This document shows, in pieces, positions 53,701 to 64,000 of a stretch of DNA of 64,000 bases. A program made the position numbers and the translations under genes. This DNA comes from Ricordea florida (taxonomy: Eukaryota; Cnidaria; Anthozoa; Corallimorpharia; Ricordeidae): positions 28,524,218-28,588,217 of the forward strand of contig OX453275.1 of assembly GCA_949710005.1 (NCBI GenBank), written 5' to 3'. Position 1 is the first letter of the stretch. Each line of letters begins with the position of its first letter. Below the pieces are notes generated by a model. The model was given only the letters and a program-made list of their open reading frames with translations. It was not told the origin of the DNA and ran no database searches.

Positions 53701-55900
53701 ATCAGCTGACCATAGTCAAGTGAACTTTACTAAGATAAAAACACTGATCATTGTGAGCGGTTTATCTCCCTTTGGCCATGATAACCGTTCATTTGATTTG
53801 TCGCGATGAAAACGGCGGCAGGATGAAAGTAAAATTGCCTGCTGTAAGCGGACCTAAAAAAGCATGGTTTACCAGGCGCTTATTTAAACTTTTTATTTTT
53901 ATTTAAGTGGCAGCTTGTCTACTCGTTTGATATGAAATATTTTGATCTCCACAAAATTTTCATGGGCATTGAAGTTTGCGCATTTCAATAATACTAGTTC
54001 TGTTAGAGACTGGACATTATAATATTTTTAAATCGTTAATTAAGTGACGTAAACTTGTTATTGTTGTAATTTAAATCGATGATTAAAATAACAATTCGAA
54101 ACCCAATCAGGGAGAGTCTTCTGACAGAAACCGGAGATTGTTATTTGACCCTTGAGTAATACAAGAAGTAGTTTTTAGCGTGTGAAAAAGAGAGAGTTGA
54201 GAGAAAGAGAGAGGTAAGAGACCGAGAAGCGAGATCGAGGGGATCGAGAGCGTGTGATTGAGACACATTAAAATAAACAACCAAGACAAGGTGAAAACAG
54301 CCTTGATGCAAAGTATGTCAAACTTAATCAGGAGTGCAACAGAATTATTGTCTACCATAGTTAGGACAAAGAATGTGACACAAGAAGTTCGGGGCACTGT
54401 AGTATGTATATATCCAGGAGCTCCTGATATCCCATTGCAGGACTAATATAAGAAAGTTTTCTATCTGTTTCCAAAGTCCTAAATTTTCGTATTCTCTTAG
54501 TTTTGAAATTCAAAATGCAACAAGTGTCACCTCTTTTAACTGTTAACTGAAAGCGTTCCATTCTTATCGTGAACATTTTTTCTTTGCCTTTTCTTTCATT
54601 GTTTTCCCTTTTCGCTTTGTGTTTTTAGCCTAACTATGCTTAAAACAAATTTCTAATACATTAGAAACTTTGCCATTGATTCGACTCAATGTTCCGTGTA
54701 TAGTTTGTTAAAGATAATAATTGAGGGAGCGTATTACTTATAAACCCAGTGGTTTCCCATGGGCTTCCTCGCCACTAGGTTTTATATTTTGTATATTCAC
54801 AGTTTTAAACCTGATTGCAAACAATAAACTTGAACTTAAAATAAACTTGGACATTTTTTACCTCAACCAATGCACTGATTTAATGTGGGAAGAAGCTGCA
54901 TAATCACTTTTGAGAGCTGAGGGTTGAGAGTTGCTGTGACTGCATAGTTTTTTCTTTTTTCCTTAAGTTCGACGCAGAACGCAAACCTAATCTTGTGTTG
55001 GTGCCCTGAGCTCACGCCGGCTGTCGTTAGAAATACAAGCGACATTCTTTGTGTTTGTTTCTCTTGTTCGACGAGACTTTAGCCCCACCCAGCTTCTGCT
55101 TCACTTACTCCCATGCACGTACTCAGTCTTTTCCCTTCTTAATCCAGTCTGAGGAAAGTGAGGTAAAAGGGGGTGGGTGATTAAAAGGGATTTATAAAGG
55201 GTTACAGTTTAGGGGTCCACGGTCTTTGCAGTCACAATCCAAAACCCTACCCACCATTCTTTCTAACCCAGATTTTGCAATCGAACACATAATCCGAAAT
55301 CAGATTTAGCCTCGCAAAAATCCTTACCGGGCATGAATTTCAATTAAGAAATCCGGAATAGAATTTCATCGATTTGCACCGTTGCGTTCGTTTGGGACGA
55401 TCCGAAAATGGCTTGGCAAAAGGGTTGTTGTGAGCAGCGGTCCTATGCGCGCGCACTTTCAGTAGATATGAGACCGATGCTCACAAGAACCGTTTTGCGA
55501 TCCGTTTTCGAATTTTGCCAAACGAACCCAAAGGTGGCAAACCTATGAAATGACTTACTCCGTTTTTATAGCGGAGCTCCACAGCGGCTCGAAGAGCCGC
55601 AGAGCGGAGCCCCATAACTACCGTGCGAGGATAGAAATTGAGAAAACCATGCGTTTGAGTTTTCATGGTCATCGTGGCTAGCGGCATGGCTCGCGGGCGC
55701 GTGCGCCTAGCGACGACGACGATTTTGCCCCAACATGGCGGCCATAGTCATCCGGGATATTTAGGTCTTAAACCGAAATGAGGCTTTGTTTTTCGCGCGC
55801 TTTTCGCGGCTTGCCGCGGCTACACAACCTACAGCCAGCAGTCTACAATGTTTTGCTGAAGAAACGGATAATTCATAGCGGTTTTGGAGGAAAAATTTTC
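50711..55900. other. Long intergenic region, no gene seen
   Basis: About 5 kb without coding signal. Features are only simple: a GA-rich stretch at about 54190-54250, AT-rich spans, and a GC-rich patch with CGGAGCTCC/GGAGCCCC-type inverted words at about 55560-55620. The short open frames at 52026-52277, 54258-54446 and 54721-54903 show no domain. Confidence 0.45.
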
Positions 55901-56003
55901 TTCTTACAAGTTTTCAAGCGTTTTTGGAGGGACATAAGCATAAAGCTGAGTTCTTCCTACAAGTTTTCAAGCATTTTTGGAGGGACATAAGCATAAAGCT
56001 GAG
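55901..56003 (+). repeat. Tandem duplication of about 50 bp
   Basis: The unit TTCTTACAAGTTTTCAAGCG with GGAGGGACATAAGCATAAAG appears at 55901-55950 and again at 55954-56003, 96 percent identical by eye (differences CTT/CCT and GCG/GCA). Confidence 0.75.
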
Positions 56004-57007
56004 TGTCTATTTTTCATTTGTTAAAGAGCTGCCTTGCTGCTTTTGGTGTTGCTTTAAAACTATTATAATTTTGCTGACCAGGTAATGGTTCTTCCGTTGA
56101 CTCGCGAGCTAGATGTTTTTTTTTTTGACGATTCAATTCAGCTATCGAATCTTCTTTAAGTAGTTGCGTACACCAGGCGTATTTAATAACTTTAGTGACA
56201 GCATTTTCAATGTGTGAGGGTCTGTGTGAGGAGCTCCGCTTTTAGGCTTGCCTAAATCTATTTAATATTGCGTTCGACTTCAAAATCTGGGTGTGGGTTT
56301 TTAAAATCTAAATCCGAATCTTCCAATCGAATGCACCCTTAGTTATTAAACATTAACTAGTACATAACGAGAAATGCAACCTCTTTCTGGCTGCTGTTGT
56401 CTCCAATAATAATCTGGTTACGGACAATGCGTACATGAGCAGCTTAAAAGACCACGTGACAGGCGCTCGACTCTCGTGAACAAATAAGAAAATCCAATGG
56501 TGCCATGTGGCTACACACTTCGTGTAAGCCATACAAAAATCGCTTTCTTTACTAGGTAGCGCGAATGTAACTCAACCGGCAGCTTTACTAGAATAGTTAC
56601 TTTTTATTCATAAACGTGACATGACTAGCATGTCAAAGCCACAGCGTTAAATGAAAAAAGAAAAAATAGCATTGCCATAGGAAAGATACTACGTTCTCCT
56701 GAATCCACTCTTACATGAGATTTCCTCGCGAAACGCTAAAACTGATTATAAAATGAGAACCATAAGGTTGGCCAAGATTGATGGTAACGATTTACGAATT
56801 TCATACTACATGCATTAAACACAGACAGCCAACGATGGCAAAAAATTCGGCACATTTATTATTTTGCTGACATCAATGCCTTATCAGTTTGAACTCACAG
56901 AAATTAGAAATCAGAATAAATTACAGACGCTTTAAAAAGTCAACCCTATTCTACGGTAACAATACAATACAAAACAAACATATTGATATTTAGACAAAGA
57001 TGCAAAA
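56004..57007. other. Downstream of RhoGDI, no gene seen
   Basis: No coding signal. The last part (about 56880-57007) is probably the 3' UTR of the RhoGDI gene, which is on the minus strand. Confidence 0.4.
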
Positions 57008-60000
57008 TTACTGCCAGTCTTTTTTGATGTCAAATGCCCATTCCCATTCAAGGTAAATGTTCTTGTCATCATCTATAAACTTGCTCTTGGCAGTATAATT
57101 CCCTCTGGCAATCATTCCCTTCGGTGCCTCTTCAGAAGGTGTCACGTATGTCTGGGGTTCATCCTTAGGGCCATAGCTTCCAACCATAACAGACGACTTC
57201 TCAACTAAAACAGAATAAAATCATCATCAGACAAACCCGGGGAGAGTTTTTAAATGGACATGCATACTGATGCACGTATACAGGCAATCAATGAGTTTCC
57301 TCTGGCAAACAATTGAAGGATTTGTATGGGAATGTATGACAAACATAATAATTTAAAAGAAATGGCTGTAAATATCCTTTACACGAACTTGAACTACCTA
57401 AAATTGAAGAATTTTGCCATGCATCAGGCTATAAATGGCGAATATTTGAAATTTAAAGGTTGTGGGATCATCTCTTCCACCCCACTATTACACTGAAGTA
57501 TGCCACAGGAAACCAACAAATTTCTTGGGCAGCCTGTGGCTTAGCTTTAACGGTCTAGAAATGATGTTTGCATTTATGCTAAACACCACAACACACCTAT
57601 GTTCTTGCCACTTTGCCCAGACGTCTGTGAATTAACATTTTCATTTTAACATAATTAATTCATTACTAAAAGATCATTCATATTTGAAACTCTCAAGATT
57701 CCAGACCCTCTTGAAGAGATTTTCAACTAAATTAACATAGTCATGCAAATGGCACTTTCATGCACTTGGTACTCATAGATTCCAGGTTGTAGGGAGAGGC
57801 TTGCTGGAGATTTAATGGAGTGCCTAATCCGAGCGAGCCCGAAGGCGCGAGGATTTGAACGAGCGCCAGAGGCGCAAACTTTTCTAGTGGTGTCCAGGGC
57901 ATGCCGCTCCCCCACCCGGGAAAATTTTTAAATCTGAGTTCTCCTAGATCACTTTTCCTGCATTCTGAGGTGATTTAATGACACATTTTACCATGTTACA
58001 ATGACAAATTTCAAGGTAATAAATTGCTGAAAACATGAACTAGTTAGATTGTTACACAACAAATCTCAAAAAAAATTCATGCAAGTCACAATCCTCTCAA
58101 TTAGTAGAATTCAAACAGATTTCTTGTCAAAATCAAGTAATCCAACAAGTTTCTTACCATGTGAAACCTGAACTGATATCGGAAGTTAATGTTTTGGAAC
58201 TGTTCAGAATCACTTTGTGCTTGTAGCACTGGAATGAAGCTTGTTATAGTCCAAAGCGATAAATCTCAGTCAGCGATATATCCCTAACAATGTAACATTG
58301 GAAAACTACAGAAAACGTCTGCATTTTATGACCGGTGCCAGCCTTCAGCTGGGCCCCCATAATTAAAAATATTTTTCAGTGGCTGAACACTGCCACATTG
58401 ATGAGGGCTATCACTCCATCGCAGAATAAGTGGCGAGTCTATGTCAACAAGTGCTCAGCATGAAGGACTCCACATGGAAGCAGAAACTCATAAAACTTGA
58501 AGCGTATAACTCACATTTATGGCTTGCCCGGATTCAACATTTCCAAAGTATCATATTTGGAAACTGCTTGCCCCTGTCTTTGAGCTTGTTGGCACTGTCC
58601 CATATCCATGGTGCATTACAGACAACATGCATTTTACATCAACAGCATATCCGCCATGGTGGATGTTTCCTGATAATTACATCATGCTACTAAAGCCAAT
58701 TTGATTGATTTAATTGGTCTCTCTTGATTTTCCACATATAATACTTGGTACATTGAATGTGGACAAGCTGTGTTTGAAGACGATCAAAGGCCGTTACACA
58801 TTTCAATTGTTGTGGGTTTCTGATTATAGATATGTAGCATACTTCTAAAGGCAGGGCAGCCAGTAACATTTGGAAGTACTGAATTTAGAGGTTCCAGGGC
58901 AAACATGAGTAATTTTTTCACACTTAACAAAAACTATTATTACTTTTTAGTGTGAACTACTGAGTGTTGCATGTCAGACCACGACACACTGTGTCTGGCA
59001 TCTGACCACTAACCAAACCCCTGTAACGGTGGTGCTATATTCCTTTGTCTCTCTCTATTCTGGGCTTAACAATAAGATTTGCAGTAGGCGGTTGTGACTA
59101 TTTAGGTGGCCGAAGGCGACCTTTTCTAGGGGGCTCGGAAGCTCGGAAACGCAATTTTCAGCTTTCTTGGCATGAGAAAGTAAAGTTAATGATGAATATT
59201 TATCATTAAAAGAAATATATATTTTTAATTATGAAAGAAAAAAGGTCAAACATGGCCAAGTAGCTGGTGACTCAATGGATTCGTGTCACTTTATAAATAT
59301 CTCCAGATTATCTAACCAGTAATACACCGCCATCTGTGTACCAGCAATTGATAATGAGGCAACATCATACCATAATGAAACTTTTGTCCACTATTGTGGT
59401 TTTAACTACGTCTATGGAGTACAACTGCAGACAACAATACCACTACATCTAAAGAGTATAACTGTAGACAACAATACCACCACATTCACATGTTAAAATC
59501 CTAAAAATTCTGGATTTAGAAGTACTCAGATACAAAATTTCTACTTTGGATTCTAGATTCTAAATAGTTGCATACACTACAAAGGAGAGATACACTCCTT
59601 TTAGAGATTTGTGTGCAATGACAGAAAAATCAATTCAGTATGAAAATGTGCCTGATTTGCCTCTTATACTGAACAATCTCTTCTAGTCAGGGGACATAAT
59701 GTAACTGTTGGCACTGCACGGCTTTCACAGATATGGTCATACCATACATAAAAAGGGTAATACTTGGACTTTGAAGGCTGCAGAAAGTCTCACTTCTAGT
59801 TTCATACCATTAATTCCTTTCCTTTTAATAACATGATGGTATCTCAGGCCAGCCACTATTTCACGCTTCACCTGAGGGATAAAGAAGATTTTGGGATTCA
59901 CTATGGACATATGCATATGAAAAAGTGCACTACCTACTTAGATGCTCCTGTAAAGACCCCACTCTTCACTAATGAGCAGTTACTATGTATATGTATTGAT

Positions 60001-60403
60001 GCAAGCTGGATTATCATAGCTTTCACACTTTAATGTTTTCTTAAATCAAAGACTAGCAAAGAATGTTACCAGGTGTTGGCATATTATCAGGTCAACTTGC
60101 ATTCTGATTTTAATCTTCACATTTCGAATTTCACTCTGATTTTAATCTTCTCTGCCCAAAATAGAAAGGTGGACTGAAGGCGGATGCACTTTCTCAGTTT
60201 CTGCTACCCGCCTCTGGAACACTCTCCCTATCAACGCAAGACAAATCGAACAGTCCAAGCCCTTTAAACATTCTCTCAGGGACAGGATGTTCTCAGAGCA
60301 CCAACTTTTACACCATTTTAGAATATAAGATTATTAGCATTTCACTTTTTTATATTTATTTTTTGTTCAGCAACTTTTTACATGAGCATATTCTCTTTTA
60401 TTT

Positions 60404-60478
<75 letters not shown>

Positions 60479-63015
60479 CACTGCAACTGATGAAGGTCAT
60501 TGACCGAAACGTCTATTTTTATTAAATTTTTAAACTTTTTTTAGATTTTTTACTGTATATATATATATTTTTTTCGCTCGAAGTTGTCCATCCTCGTTTT
60601 CCACAATTGCCTATATATATATATATATTAGTGTACATAGTATTTGTAATAGTTTAACATTTTTATATTAGTATTTCAAGGAGGGCCACAAGTTTATTAG
60701 CTTTGCTACTAGGTGTTACCCTCTTTTAAATAAAGTCTTTATTATAATTAGTCTCACTATGAGTTTACTCTGGTTTTGACTTCTGGCTCTGTACTTAATT
60801 ACAGGTTACCAGTATAAAAAGTTATACCACAGCAATTCACAAGGGAGAGAGTTCAACCCAATACCTATAGTTCAGCAAGAATGTCATTCCAGTATAAAAT
60901 CTTGCATGGAAATTAAGAACTGCCAGTTCTATCAGTAAGAACGCAACACTTCACTGCACAGTACAAGTAGTGCTTGCACAAATTAGAATGTGTTCCTTTG
61001 GGAAGATCCGGGTCAGGATTTGTGACTGGGATCACTTGGATCATGATGCTAAAAAGAAACCAATGAATTCAATCTGGGCAAGAATTTGTTGCTTTTTTGA
61101 TGTGCTGTGGTATCATAAATCCTTATAACTATCTGGATGATAAACAATGGAAGGCACCCTTAGCATCACTCCAATAATCAATGGTCAGCTTAACTTCCAT
61201 ACCACCCATCCTTAAATATGCATGCTGTAGCCGTACTGTTTCCCTATTCAAAAGCAACAAATGTTTCTGTGTACAATACCTCAGACAAAAGAGCTACAGC
61301 ATGCATCATAAAGACAGGAATTATGTGGAAATCAAGCCTGAATAATTGTCTTGTCAATAACGATCATGTGAGTAAAAGAAATAGAGAAGTCACCCTGGTA
61401 TGATATTCCAGGGTGTTAATTAAGTATCAGAGATCAGAGAATTCTCCAGCCAAATTTAGATGGCCTGGGCTAGTTTTAAATTAAGACGTGGAGCACTTTC
61501 AGAATATTCTCCTGTTACTTTACACTATTCTGCTGCTACTACAATTCTTATTGAAAACCCTGATATTTTCATGGGGTGATTTTACTAATGTTAACAGCTC
61601 CTTTCAGGTCAGGAGTCAGTAAATAATTGCATGGCAATAATCATTGCATGGCACACATGTTATACACTCAGTGTACCATGTTCTGATGAAGGCTGAATTG
61701 ATAGCCACACTGTGTATATGGTGGGTAATATTTATCAATGTAGTCACATTTCACTTATACGACATATAAATGCATTATTTTAAAAGAAAAAGTAGCTTTG
61801 TAACCAACCAACAATCAGTAATAGTTTTTATTATCATTTTACAGCAGACTTTTCACCAAAAACAGTTCTTTACTTCCTCAACATGAAACGAATTTTCCAT
61901 CAGTTTCACATTTCGGGAATAAAAAAAAACTTTGGAAAATAATTGTCGGACGCCGCAGACTTTCCACGGAGTGGATACAAGCAGCAACTTCTTAAATATC
62001 ATACTACCGGTAAAGCAACACTTTACAATCATCATTCTCCCTTCGGGAGCCCGTTGTGTTGACTAAATAGAAAATCAAGTGTAAATTCAATACTTTTAAC
62101 AAAGCTTGCTTATGATATGCAAATTAACAACAACTTAATTTTGCCCACACTTATTTAAACTGAAGATAAAGATTGGGAAATTACTGTATTTGTCTGAAAG
62201 TGATAAACTGCTGGATTGTAACTTCAGCCTATCTTATGTAACCAATCACTTGATGTGGTAACATGTTCGATAACCAACCGTAAATTAAAGAAATATCTTT
62301 TAAGTTTTTTCGTTAAAAATTTGCTTTTAAACAACTTAACCACGTAGGTAGCATTTTCATTTACAAACTTACCCTGAAGGTTATTTTGATTCGATAATGA
62401 GAACCTTCCTTTATGACAACTGGAGTCTTTTTTAGGGAAGATAAATCTCCTGAAACAGAGTAGTAAATGGTCTGAACATCAGTGCTGCAACGAGTTCGAT
62501 ATTTCAACAGATGTTCTATCTTATAGGAGGCAAAAAAACATTCGACATTCTTTCTTGAAAGAGGAAAATTAAGAGTAGTCGCAAGAGCTACATTGTCCAA
62601 GATAACTGGAAGAGGTGACCTAAAACGAAATTGCAACTTATAGTCAATATGGATGGCAAGTTGGAAAACGAACCAGTTAAATCCAGTTCCACATCGGGTC
62701 GGTCTGCTACCACAATCGACATCTTTTCGACCTTAACATTACTCCCTCCATTATCTGCCCCTAGAAAGTAATGGTGAGATGAATGAGAATCTTTCAAACC
62801 AATTTATAAGCGAGAGGCACGATACCATTCCTTCACCAACCTTCCGTTCCTCCTCCACCGCCAAGCAACATTTGCTTGTATCTTACTAAAGACTCGTCAT
62901 CCGCATCCAACTGCTGAATTTCGTCCAAAGATTTTGGGGCTGGTGGTTTGTATCCAGGAGTTTCTTCTGGTTCCTCGTCTTCCATAGGTGTTTCTGGTTC
63001 AACTGTTTCAGCCAT
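57008..63015 (-). CDS. Rho GDP-dissociation inhibitor (RhoGDI)
   Basis: Exons recognised on the minus strand: 62841-63015 (MAETVEPETP... GYKPPAPKSLDEIQQLDADD ... RYKQMLLGGGGG), 62674-62760 (VKVEKMSIVVADRPDVELDL), 62373-62449 (KTPVVIKEGSHYRIKITFR) and 57008-57204 (SSVMVGSYGPKDEPQTYVTP, EEAPKGMIARGNYTAKSKF, LEWEWAFDIKKDWQ, TAA). The phases show that one further short exon (about 60-70 nt, 3n+1, the E-I-V-S-G region of the family) must lie between 57204 and 62373; I could not find it. RhoGDIs extract prenylated Rho GTPases from membranes and hold them inactive in the cytosol. The C-terminal immunoglobulin-like fold ending WxxD is typical. Confidence 0.88.
60182..60328 (+). pseudogene. LINE reverse transcriptase C-terminus, truncated
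   Basis: 48 codons read GCTFSVSATRLWNTLPINAR and QSKPFKHSLRDRMFSEHQLL, then TAA. The F-S-V-(S/A)-A-x-x-L-W-N-(x)-L-P pattern is the usual last block of CR1/L2-type LINE proteins. Only the 3' end remains. Confidence 0.65.
60407..60476. repeat. (TA)n microsatellite
   Basis: About 35 uninterrupted TA units; shorter TA tracts follow near 60556 and 60612. Confidence 0.95.
60487..60513 (+). ncRNA. Hammerhead-like core next to the TA tract
   Basis: CTGATGA, then GGTC-ATT-GACC (a 4-bp stem II), then GAAA and CGTC: the full conserved order in 27 nt. No convincing stem I is visible. It is probably a Penelope-like element remnant. Confidence 0.45.
61411..61555. mobile_element. Partial copy of the intron-1 inverted-repeat element
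   Basis: Begins GGGTGTTAATTAAGTATCAG and continues with CCAAATTTAGATGGCCTG, GACGTGGAGC and ATTCTCCTGTTACT, close to 36952-37125. Only one end is present. Confidence 0.6.
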
Positions 63016-64000
63016 ATCGAAATGTTCATAAGGCAATTTCGTTGAATATTTCCTTACCTTCGAAAGAGGATTGCGGCACGAGAACCACCCCATGACGTCA
63101 TAGCCATGGAACCGTAGCCCCATTCAACCAATTAAAAATACTAATAGATCGCCATCATTTGAGGACCAATGAAATAAGGGTTTTCTATTTTTCCAATCAG
63201 TTGAGGAAGGCACTAAGTCCACCAGGATGAACAGATGGTCCATCTACCGTGATAACGAAACGTGACGGTGTTCAACCTTTTTTGCTGTTAAGGTACGGCT
63301 ACGTTGGTTCCCTGGGTCTAACACGACTCATTGCCTGCGTCCCAATGACAATATTTGGAAATCGTACGTTCGCACACTCGGGACCGTTTCTCTAGAACAT
63401 AGAGCGTTTGCACGTGACGTCATGGCAGCCATGTTGGTGTTCCCAAACAAAGAAAAGGCGGCATTGTTGGTATCCCAAACTGATCCCCCAAGAATCAAAT
63501 ACTATTATTATGCAAACATCTTCTTTGTTTCCGTTAAAAACATAGCTGCTGATCACGTGAGTGAAAAGGCTCTATTCTCCCAAGTGAGATACAACTAAGT
63601 CCGTCTTTATCTGCTTTTAAATCGAAGTTAAAGACTTACGCTGAAATGTCGCAACCTATATTTAACATGACAAGATAACAAACACTTCACATGACCTTGT
63701 CGTCTCACGGTAATAATCAGCTCAGACTCCCAACCCCCCTCTCAACAAATAATGGTAAACTCAGACAGACCAGGGTGATGGGCTCCTGGACAGACCCAAC
63801 AACAACTTTATTGGCTTTTCATTTACATATGCTAGTAGCATTGTCATTTCTGTGTGCCTGAAAGGGAACAATTGCAATGGGACCTTCCACTGCTTACAGA
63901 CACAATACAAAATTTCGCGCCAAATTGTTACGCGATGTTTGCTTCGCGTGACCGTCACACAACGTCCCCCAATAGAAAGTGATTTTCAACACTTAGGATC
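63016..64000. other. Upstream of RhoGDI, no other gene seen
   Basis: Probably holds the RhoGDI promoter near 63016-63300 (no TATA box recognised). A CAACAACAACTTTATTGG tail near 63800 again looks like the reverse of a retroposon end. The 65-codon frame at 63761 has no domain. Confidence 0.4.

Larger units (their letters stand above)
57205..62372. other. Large RhoGDI intron(s) with repeats
   Basis: Apart from the features listed separately (LINE end, TA microsatellite, hammerhead-like core, partial element copy at 61411-61555) I see no other gene. A missing short RhoGDI exon should be somewhere here. Confidence 0.5.

Noticed and set aside
51358-54903. Short open frames in the 51-55 kb intergenic region
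   Set aside because: No domain, no splice-consistent neighbours and typical random length for AT-rich DNA.

Overview
The window looks like the nuclear genome of an anthozoan cnidarian, probably a stony coral. The host genes are spliced, with canonical GT/AG introns. They are a secreted apple/EGF/fibrinogen-like protein (2.9-7.0 kb), a TMEM184B orthologue (36.3-43.7 kb), a TTC34-like TPR protein (46.0-49.1 kb) and a RhoGDI (57.0-63.0 kb). Around them lies dense small-repeat DNA: Harbinger-, hAT- and hairpin-type MITEs, Penelope-like remnants with hammerhead-type cores, LINE 3' ends and microsatellites. No rRNA, tRNA, CRISPR array or bacterial operon was seen.

The centrepiece is a complete 23,277-bp Maverick/Polinton (adintovirus-like) element at 11354-34630. 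Its terminal inverted repeats of about 240 bp begin AGTAGTAAGG and differ by only one 5-nt indel, and a 6-bp target duplication (CCTGAC) flanks it. It landed inside a degenerate copy of a multicopy cnidarian gene ending in a Cys-rich CXC-like domain; the two halves of that pseudogene lie at 34637-34981 and 10344-11347. The reading frames I recognise inside the element are all open, so the insertion is probably recent.

Most element genes are on the minus strand: GRF zinc-finger protein, several basic or low-complexity candidate core/virion proteins, packaging ATPase, adenain-like protease, double-jelly-roll major capsid protein, pVI/pX-like basic protein, four overlapping paralogous capsid-associated proteins, chromodomain integrase, protein-primed DNA polymerase B, and a Cys/His small protein. 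Near the right end are two twin Arg-rich mini-genes and one unknown gene. Several genes have their own TATA box 30-60 nt before the ATG.

The most unusual structure is at 28.9-33.3 kb on the plus strand. A 204-codon RING-finger exon ends in a phase-0 splice donor. It is followed by at least 15 tandem open segments. Each begins in phase 0 right after a polypyrimidine-AG acceptor, has its own stop codon, and is separated from the next by usually only 12-70 nt. This reads as an alternative 3' splice-site array: one constant viral RING module joined to any of about 15 different C-terminal tails, comparable in logic to Drosophila lola or mod(mdg4). Some tails are recent tandem duplicates that include their acceptor, so the array appears to grow by module duplication. 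I know of no described system of this kind in a Polinton.

Outside the element, long stretches (1-1.7, 44.7-46.0, 50.7-57.0, 58-62 kb) hold no gene I can support.
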